This document shows positions 56,774-64,000 of a stretch of 64,000 bases of DNA, piece after piece. Source of the stretch: Prostheceraeus crozeri (Eukaryota > Platyhelminthes > Polycladida > Euryleptidae); assembly GCA_907163375.1 (NCBI GenBank), contig CAJQUW010007287.1:1-64000 (forward strand), read 5' to 3'. Both the position numbers and the translations under genes were made by a program. Numbering within the stretch: position 1 is the first letter of the stretch; each line of letters opens with the position of its first letter. The notes below the pieces were generated by a model. The model worked only from the letters and a program-made list of their open reading frames with translations, did no database searches and was not told where the DNA came from.

Positions 56774-58372
56774 ATGTCTTTCTTTCTTTCTAGTGAATAT
56801 CCTGATATAAACTCAATCAACTTCGATCTCACCTTCTTGAAATCCAAGTTAGACGATATCCGAAATATCGATAAACTAATTATGGAAGCCTATTCCGACG
56901 ATTTCATCCAGTCAGATGAATTTTTTGCGCAGTTAGAAATTGATAACGATTTCATGCCTGACAGTTTACAGGGTCTGCATGAAATTGAAGTTTTTCTTGA
57001 AAAACATGTTGTAAAACCCGCTGTTGTATCCGCTGCACCTACATGTAAGCCTACGCATTCTAAGCCCACGAGTTTTGCCAAGTTACCCAAGCTACAGATG
57101 GTCCATTTTGATGGTTCAGACATCCGAAAATGGTCTGAATTTTACGACACGTTCTATTCTGAGATAGAGTCAAGAACCGACATTGAAGATGTCACTAAGT
57201 TCCACTATCTTAACAACCTGTTACATGGTCGTGCTAAGGAAAGAATCAACCACATGCGTCCTTCTAACTCATCGTTTCAGCAAGCGATTCAGAAGTTGAA
57301 GGATGAGTTTAAGGACAGAGATAGGATTAAGAACGCTCATATTGATTCTATAAATGAAATTCCATCAGCTGATAAAACAGCCTCTGATTTGAGACGTTTT
57401 TTGGATCAAATCAAGTTTGATATTTCTGCATTGAGTCATCTTTCTTATGATTCCACCATGTACGGTCCATTTATTTTACCGTCCTTGTTAAGGAAAATTC
57501 CGCATTCTCTACAGATGAAAATGCTAGATGCCACACATGGTTCGTATCCGTCTCTTGACGAATTTATGTTTTTTCTAGAAACAGAGGTTTGTAAACTTGA
57601 GAACCTTGATTCTTTGACTCTTCATGGTAGGCCAAGTAACCATTTCCAGAATGACATGCGTAATAGCAATTTTCAAATAGACAGACGAGACGAGTTTGTG
57701 AGTACTATGACTGTCACTAAGAATTCCAAAAAGCCATTTTCTAAGAACTTCGTTCGGCAGTGTAGTTATTGTAAATCCGAAGATCATTCAACTTACATGT
57801 GTCCCCTAAGTGTAAGTGAGAAAATCACGTTCATCCAATCTCATAAACTGTGTTTCAACTGCTTGGGTTCTCATCTGAAGAAGGACTGTAAATCAAAGGG
57901 TAGATGCGCTAAATGTAGCAGACCTCATCATAGTTCAATTCATTCTCATTTCACAACTGAGAATGTCGGCAGTAGTAATAGTGCTACTAACAGATCTGAA
58001 GGTTGTGATCAGTCTTCTGATCAAAATGGTAAATCTCGACAGCCTCATATCAAGAACACAACCTCATGTAACGATAGTGACGTTTTAAATGATTCCGAGC
58101 ACGGTGCTCATAATTCTGACGTAGTTTCTGGCGACCCAGATTCCACTTTGTCGTCCATATCGTTGACTTCTTCTGAGAAGTATAAATCTAAGGATACTTC
58201 TTCCAACGTTCTTTTGAAAACTGTAAAAGCTGTTGCATTTTCTGATGATATAAGGCTTACCGCAAAGATTCTGATCGATGAAGGATCTGGTGTGAAGCGG
58301 CAAATCCCAGTTATGTGGTCTCGAATTCATGGAGGAGCAACTGTTACTGGGAGGAGCCAAAGGAAAATGTAG
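56774..58372 (+). pseudogene. BEL/Pao-type Gag (unit 5, fossil)
   Basis: 532-codon frame with the same Gag domains as the other units; its apparent start differs. Confidence 0.85.
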
Positions 58373-59661
58373 CTGAAATAGTGAGAAAATTCGGGAATGA
58401 CATGTGTGAGACAGGGACCGGACACAGTGGAACGAGCGAACTCCCAGAAGGTATGGTCGACGTACATCAAACGCTAGAAAAGTGCGGCATGCAAATAAGC
58501 CAGTGCAACAAATGGAAAAGTCGGAAGAGATGTCATTGCCATTTGCGAGTGTTGGATGGCAATAAATTGTTACGCTATCTGGATAAGTCTCGACTGATAT
58601 GGGATTCACTCTTCAGTGAAAGTTGTCAGAGTGACACCAAGCACAGGAGAATATTCACGCTACCCGTCATCAAAGCTGGTTTCACTGCACACGGGATAAG
58701 ATATACCGTTGACAAGATAAACAGAGTGTTGCAAGTTCTCCCAACTCGTACAACTAACCTTTGGTTGAGTAACATACTCACATGGGCTTTTTGTGCCAAT
58801 CAAGATAAATTAGTTCTCGATACTTGGTACCAACTAGGCATGTGTTCACTTGGTGACATCGAGCAAGCACAGGCGTCAAAATATTTGGAAGAATCGCTAC
58901 GACGTACTACAAGATGGGATAACTTTGTAAAGCTAAGTTTACACCAGCAAAGTCAGATTGTAGGCATCTCTTTAATGCAAGGGCGAGGACGGAATAAGGT
59001 GGATTGGGAAAAGGAGAAGACCGCAAGGTGTGTCCCCGGATGTCAAATTAAGATGAGGTACGACTCTGTGCAAGGAGAAGAAGTGTTCCTGAATCAATTA
59101 CGTGACATTCTCCGCGCATATTTAGAACCATTTGTTGATGTCCAAAAGGCCTAAGAGTTGACATGGAACAAGTTTCTGGGAGGTGCCCAACTATGGCTTA
59201 CTAGTGGATCAACTGGAAGTGTACATGTGGAGTATGTAGATGGTGCCAACTACAATCAGGAGAAAGAAAACAAGCGAACAAGTGACAAATACGAAAATGG
59301 GAAGAAAAGAGCTATATACGGGACGACTATGGTCGATTATATTATCTGTTCATATTGCTTGGCCATCTACGAACCCGAATTGAACAAGTTACAGTGTCTG
59401 GAGGACGGTCTAAGAGGTATTGATGAAATATCAAGTATCCAAAATCGATGGGTTGAGTCTTGTAAATCTCACACACATTTTACGATGGGAGACTATGCGG
59501 ACTTTAACCTACAACACAGTCTTCAAGCACAATCTATGGTGTTTGCAGTCTTACGAGAGAAAGCTACCAAAACGGCTGATGTGATGAGAAGATCTCATCA
59601 GAGCGCTCTACTGGATGGAGAGAGCCCTATTGGAACAATACTGTTATTTTCCTGTTGGTGA
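58315..59661 (+). pseudogene. Totivirus-like RdRp fragment (unit 5, fossil)
   Basis: Same segment. Here K-K-R-A-I-Y-G and the motif A region (M-G-D-Y-A-D-F-N-L-Q-H-S) lie in one open frame, the clearest copy of the end of the fragment. Broken overall. Confidence 0.72.
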
Positions 59662-59693
59662 TGGGAGTGTACGAACTAATAAATAATAATAAG

Positions 59694-59755
59694 TACTCTC
59701 AATAAAATTGTTCATGAAACTAGAATAAACTTTTGTTTGTCGGTAAGAATACCAC
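59694..59755 (+). repeat. Closing 62-bp end repeat of the array
   Basis: tactctcaataaaattgttc to accaca, identical to the start of internal units. The sequence after it (cagctgctacac) is unrelated to the array, which marks the right edge. Confidence 0.85.
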
Positions 59756-60602
59756 ACAGCTGCTACACCCACTTAGACATTTGTAAGACGTGGAATATAT
59801 ATCCAACAAATCCTACTCCAGCTGCAGTGCCGTGAAACAATACACAACAACAATAATCGATATGGCTATTTCAAACAATTGTGCCGAAGACTTATTTAAT
59901 TTAACAGTGTTTCTTGTCAGTGAAGGTTGTGTCAAAACGCTCTCGTCATATATTTCTCAAAATGAGTCAAGATTAATTTGAAGATAGAAAAAAACAATCG
60001 TTGCCAGGGAGCATGGAAAAATTACGAGAGGAATTGAAGAGGAATATATTTGAGAGGAATATAGTATTTACAGATTCTTTGAGTGATATCATAGAGCCAA
60101 ATGGTGGAGAGGATAATACAATTGTAAACTTACGAAAATTCTTGTTGCATGAAAAAAGAAGCAATTCACTCAGTGTTATGTGTACAATTTTTATCGGCAA
60201 ACACATCAACTATCTTCTATCTCTTTGTGATAATGACAAGACAGATTTTCATAGTCTCTTGAAGAAAAAATCAGCTCAATTACCGAAGTTTCATTTGTTA
60301 TGAAATTAGGTAAATTAGCAGACAAATTTCCTACGCTTTGTAGGGTGTCTGTTCCTCTTGGACTTTTCAAAACGCGACCTAACTATATTGGAAGATTGTG
60401 TAAAGCAATTGTGTGACATTCTAAATGATTCCATTCTTCTCCCAAACAATGGTGCGTCATTTAGCGACAATACCGCGCTGACATATTCAATGGAATTTGG
60501 ATGTTAAACTCCGCTATTGTTACTGCGATACGGCCGCACGACACTTTATTTTCAATGTTTAGACCTATGCCATTTCATTATAATTTTCTTGAACAATGGT
60601 GC
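59756..60602 (+). other. Unrecognised short open frames
   Basis: Frames at 59790-59981 and 60001-60303 are in tandem (second begins M-E-K-L-R-E-E-L-K-R in the middle) and look protein-like, with helical Leu/Lys content, but I cannot assign them. They may belong to the Polinton-like fossil to the right. Confidence 0.3.
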
Positions 60603-60960
60603 GCCATTCAGCTAAAATACGGCGCTTCAACCAATTAGAACGCGTGCACGCCGTGGACAGAAATCCCATTGTTAAGAAAACTTATCATTCTTGTATCTCT
60701 GTTTTATATGCAATGCTATTTCCTTTTTTACATGTACATACAATTACTATGCCATTCAGCTAAAATACTGCGCTTCAACCAATTAGAACGCGTCCATGCC
60801 GTGGACAGAAATCCCATTGTTAAGAAAACTTATCATTCTTGTATCTCTCAGTTTTATATGCAATGCTATTTCCTGCTTTACATGTACATACAATTACTAT
60901 GCCATTCAGCTAAAATACCGCGCTTCAACCAATTAGAACGCGTCCACGCCGAGGACATAT
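60603..60960. repeat. 149-bp tandem repeat, 2.4 copies
   Basis: gccattcagctaaaatac recurs at 60603, 60751 and 60901 (spacing 148 and 150 bp), followed each time by cttcaaccaattagaacgcg. A diverged fragment lies near 60451 (aatggtgcgtcatttagc). Confidence 0.92.
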
Positions 60961-61091
60961 CTTCATGTATTCTGTGAATGTAACCAAAGTGAATGTATGC
61001 AAAGTGGATGTAACCAAAGTAAAATAAGCATGTGTTGTTTTTGATTTCACATTTACGGTAATATAATAGAAACATTTTATCTTCTATAAAA

Positions 61092-61579
61092 ATGAGCAAC
61101 ATAAATGAGTTCTTAAAAATATATGGCAAACAAACAACAACGAATTTTGATCTTAAGAAAATCGCTAATCAATTGGGAATAAAGAATTTTCACATATTGA
61201 GAGACGAATTACAATTCCTAAAAAAAATAAGCCATCAGGAACCTTCAGTTCCCGGAACAAAGTTCCAACTATAAATTTCGTAACCAATCTCCACACGTCA
61301 GATCAAAAAGGAGTACATTGGTCTGCAGGAACGTCTAATAAAAACGCAGATAATTACTATTTTGACCGCCCTGAGGCTGAGAACTATTGGTTCGACTGTT
61401 ATGGTCTTCCCCCTACAAATGAAGTCAAAGAATTACTTGGAAATGGAATTTATAATACATTTCAAATTCAAAAACCAGGAACAACTTATTCCGGTCAATT
61501 ATGTCTTTATGTTTTATTTAAATTACAAAAGGGAGTACCATTTCTTGATATTATGTTAGAATTGAATAAGGTAATTTAA
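61092..61579 (+). pseudogene. Adenain-like maturation protease (fossil)
   Basis: Begins M-S-N-I-N-E-F-L. Further along H-W-S-A-G, Y-G-L-P-P and I-Q-K-P appear in the order His, then YGLPP, then Gln, as in adenovirus-type cysteine proteases of Polintons. The copy is broken. Confidence 0.6.
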
Positions 61580-61605
61580 TTCCCGAAAAAACGTTAGTTC
61601 AAAAA

Positions 61606-63013
61606 TTAAAAATCACTTCGTTGTAATTCATTTTGATAAAATCGGCCTCTGATATCTTCATCATCTAAATCTTTGATTTCGTAAGTAATCGGATTAGTTT
61701 GATTTATTTTAGAAACTTCAAATATTTCTTTTGTCCAATAGCCAAGAAAGCCTTTTTCAAATTTATTCTTATACTTAAATATTCTAACTCTATCTCCAAT
61801 CTTAAATTTCGGCTTAAGTTTCTGCAAATTCGGATTACTCTCATTCGAGTAATTATTTTCGAATATTTTCTTACGTATCAAATCAGGGTCGTCAGAAGCA
61901 TTCTTTGGAGTTTCTTCAATACCTGAATGAATCTTATTGTTATAATCCTTAACAATTCCTGGTAATATCTTTAACCATTTCTGATTTCCCTGTTCTGTAA
62001 ATTTCTTGAATAATTTATCTTTTAACGTTCTATTGAATCTTTCTATTACTACAACCTTTCCTGCATTTTCAGTTGAATAAACTGAGCCTTGGCGATGACT
62101 TTCGTCTGTTTCAAATAGTGGCTGAACATTTCTGTTATAACTCCGATCCTTTATCAACAAACAATTTTTTTGGCTTTCTATTAGTTTCTTTAAAGATTTC
62201 TTCAAACGCATATTTAACTGACAGACCACTTTTATTTTTTAAAGGCTTTACCCAAGCGTATCGTGTATATAAATCTATAACGGTCAATGCGTATTTATAA
62301 TCTTTTTCATTCGGCATATGAATTAGATCAGCACTCCAAATATCATCTTTATTAAATACTTTTACTTTCAATAGATATTTAGGCCTTCTGTATTCTTTAT
62401 GGATTTCGGACGCATAGCGTCCTAGGTCATTCGACATTTCAGACGCGTAGGTTCGAGCGTTGCTCTCAGACAGCTTTGCAGTCGTTTCATTTGCTGACGG
62501 ATCAATACCCTGTCCGAACAATATTTTAGCTTGTAAAGCTTTCTTAACAAACATTCTTTCAATTCTTTCTCTAAATGTAGGATTTTGGATACTATCTAAT
62601 TCTTGAATCATCTTCTTATCAGCTGCATGACGAGATTTTAGGTCATGATTTCGATAAGCTAAATCATGTCTGTAAGCTGCGGCATCTACTCTATTTATTG
62701 GTTCTTCACCTGGTTTCGGATTATTATTCTCATCTAGTCTGATATCTAATCGAGTTCCTGGACCGGTATATGAATGACCAGGGAGATGTTTTTCTTTTGA
62801 ATATTTACTCCAAATAAATCCAGGAAAGTTTTCTAATGTTTTTTGTATGTCACCTCCGGAATGCTGACAATTTGAGGGTTTATGTACTTTTAAGAGATAA
62901 TTCAATAAATCTAAATTAGAAATTTTTAATTTAATTAAATTTTCGGAATTCATTTTAAAAGATAAAATATTTTTAAAGATAAAATAAAATAAATGTTTTA
63001 CCGAATTGGACAA
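61606..63013 (-). pseudogene. PLA2-like domain and retrovirus-type integrase (fossil)
   Basis: Reading the minus strand, the first part has L-P-G-H-S-Y-T-G-P-G-T and later D-A-A-A-Y-R-H-D-L-A-Y, the calcium loop and His-Asp site of parvovirus-type phospholipase A2. It is followed by an integrase core (W-S-A-D-L-I, A-L-T-V-I-D-L-Y-T-R-Y-A-W, F-V-D-K-G) with further integrase sequence (V-I-E-R-F-N-R-T-L-K) and an SH3-like end (I-G-D-R-V-R-I). Adintoviruses and Polintons carry both domains, normally as separate genes. Broken. Confidence 0.7.
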
Positions 63014-63037
63014 AAGGTCCTGAGGTTATTACCTAAT

Positions 63038-63290
63038 CATACTAGGACTTAGATATATTCCAGAACCATCTTTAGTTTCTTTAATTTCAATTAAATCATC
63101 AACATTGTGGAGAATGTTTTTAAGAACTCTTTTTCCTTCATCAACTAAATTTAATTTACTAATAAAATTATCTACTATTCCTTCACCCCTAGCAACTTTC
63201 TCTAACTCTCTGTTATGACGTTTTTGTTCTTCTAATGCTGCCTTCTCTGATTTATTTTTAATAAATAATTTATTTTTCTTTTTGTAATTT
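63038..63290 (-). other. Small minus-strand frame in the Polinton-like fossil
   Basis: Lys/Glu-rich frame with E-E-Q-K-R-H-N-R-E-L-E-K and a D-G-S-G-I-Y-L end. Not recognised; its codon use and AT content match the fossil beside it. Confidence 0.35.
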
Positions 63291-63302
63291 AATATTCTCT
63301 AT

Positions 63303-64000
63303 CATTCTGCAGAAAATCGCTTGATACAGCTTGTTCAAAAAGTAGAATTTCCAAAAGAGTATGAATATTTGAATATATGAATATTGGGCTTGGTTTTAAG
63401 AGACGGTATCATCAGAACTGCAGGACGACTGCAATTGGCTAAGATCCTTGAAAGTGCGAAGTTGCCCATACCGATTCCAAAAAGTAATACGTTTTCAAAA
63501 TTGATTATCAGATATTATCACGAAGTTGTTTTCCATTTAGGCGTTCCTGCAACTGTCAACGCATTGAGACAGAAGTTTTGGTTACCATGTGGCAAGTCAC
63601 AGTGTCGAAGTGTTCTTCGCAACTGCATCATATGCAAAAAATTGACTGGTACACCTTTTCCTCTGCCTATTTCTCCTGATTTACCTGATTTTCGGGTTAA
63701 CAACACAAAGCCATTCTCTTCAATAGGAGTTGATTTCCCAGGAAGCCTTACCGCAAGAAATGAATCTACGAGCCACTTATTCCAAAAGTGCTATATCCGT
63801 ATATTTTCCTGCTGCACAACAAGAAATCTAAACCTTGAGCTTTTAAATGACATGTCGACAGAATCCTTTCTACTCGCTTTTCGTAGCCACTGCGCTGATT
63901 ATGGCACTCCAAATCTCGTTGTATCTGACAACGCCAAAACTTTCAAGCGGGCAGATCAAGAAATTCAGCAATTGTATTCTCTTCTCTGGAACGATGATTC
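63303..64000 (+). mobile_element. BEL/Pao retrotransposon fossil, integrase region, runs off the edge
   Basis: Contains an integrase zinc-binding region (Y-Y-H-E, H-L-G-V-P-A-T-V, C-I-I-C-K-K) and core (I-G-V-D-F-P-G, Y-G-T-P-N-L-V-V-S-D-N-A-K-T-F) of BEL/Pao type. It is broken with a few breaks. It continues beyond position 64000. Whether it is related to the BEL/Pao Gag of the array cannot be judged here. Confidence 0.75.

Larger units (their letters stand above)
56483..59693 (+). mobile_element. Array unit 5 (fossil)
   Basis: Unit of 3211 bp, slightly shorter than units 3 and 4 within the polymerase-like part. It is followed by the final 62-bp repeat 59694-59755 that closes the array. Confidence 0.85.
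45972..59755 (+). mobile_element. Tandem array of a BEL/Pao Gag + totivirus-like RdRp chimeric fossil
   Basis: Five head-to-tail units, start points marked by tactctca(a/c)taaaattgtt: 45972, 49256, 49927, 53205, 56483, with a final 62-bp repeat at 59694-59755. Four units are about 3.2-3.3 kb; the second is a shortened 671-bp copy. Each unit has, in order, an end repeat closing in ccaca, a primer-site-like attggtgccgtgacc, a BEL/Pao-type Gag, and a segment with polymerase motifs of totivirus character. Units look nearly identical, so the array is young, although capture of the viral segment may be older. All copies are broken in at least one place; none contains a recognisable reverse transcriptase or integrase. 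Confidence 0.85.
61092..63290. mobile_element. Polinton/adintovirus-like fossil, partial
   Basis: Three converging parts: an adenain-like protease on the plus strand (61092-61579), and a PLA2-like domain plus integrase on the minus strand (61606-63013), with a small minus-strand frame beside them (63038-63290). These are parts of the gene set of Polintons and adintoviruses; DNA polymerase B, packaging ATPase and major capsid gene are not seen here and no terminal repeats were found. It is a broken partial copy with a few breaks in the coding parts. The AT content is higher than the surroundings. Age cannot be judged from one copy. Confidence 0.7.

Noticed and set aside
59694-59755. Target-site duplication for the Gag/RdRp array
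   Set aside because: Flanks at 45967-45971 (tgttg region) and 59756-59760 (cagct) do not match, so no duplication is claimed.
1-64000. tRNA, rRNA genes and CRISPR arrays
   Set aside because: None recognised on either strand; tandem repeats present lack the regular short-repeat/unique-spacer pattern.

Overview
The window is animal nuclear DNA: AT-rich, with GT-AG introns and many eukaryotic transposon families. The frequent taggcctac words, together with piggyBac, hAT, Tc1, pogo-like, tnp2-like, Gypsy, BEL/Pao and Polinton-like remains, suggest a marine invertebrate, possibly an echinoderm or another deuterostome. That taxonomic guess is weak. No rRNA, tRNA or CRISPR array was found.

Layout. 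1-7.3 kb: minisatellites and a broken DUF4806-like gene, exons at 1171-1321 and 6242-6696, with a complete piggyBac element (TTAA target duplication, exact 17-bp inverted repeats) in its intron. 7.5-9.6 kb: 68-bp tandem repeats and a broken Gypsy-type fossil. 9.7-10.9 kb: two exons that would encode a Ulp1-like protease end joined to a PHD finger. 11.4-20.7 kb: a tandem duplication carrying a foldback repeat, a hAT transposase and a tnp2-like (CACTA-type) transposase; the second copy holds a Tc1 element whose empty site survives in the first copy. 21.76-26.09 kb: a 4.3-kb DNA transposon, tentatively Sola-like, with eight subterminal motif copies and a 45-bp coding minisatellite.

26.7-39.4 kb: a plus-strand multi-exon gene ending in a BEN-like domain, its introns filled with a hAT-type MITE, a capsid-protein fossil fragment, a pogo-like element, a hAT deletion derivative with perfect 8-bp target duplication, and a 3.7-kb element with AAGT target duplication. 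41.4-44.6 kb: tnp2-like and P/THAP9-like transposase pieces, a 185-bp hairpin and a second DUF4806-like exon.

45.97-59.76 kb is the most unusual part: a head-to-tail array of four long copies and one short copy of a chimeric fossil, BEL/Pao-type Gag followed by what looks like a totivirus-type RNA-dependent RNA polymerase segment. Copies are nearly identical, so the array is young. 61.1-64 kb: a Polinton/adintovirus-like fossil (protease, PLA2-like domain next to an integrase), then a second BEL/Pao fossil running off the right edge.

The only probable host genes are the BEN-type gene and perhaps the Ulp1/PHD and DUF4806-like exons; nearly everything else is mobile or virus-derived. All family names come from motif recognition without a database search.
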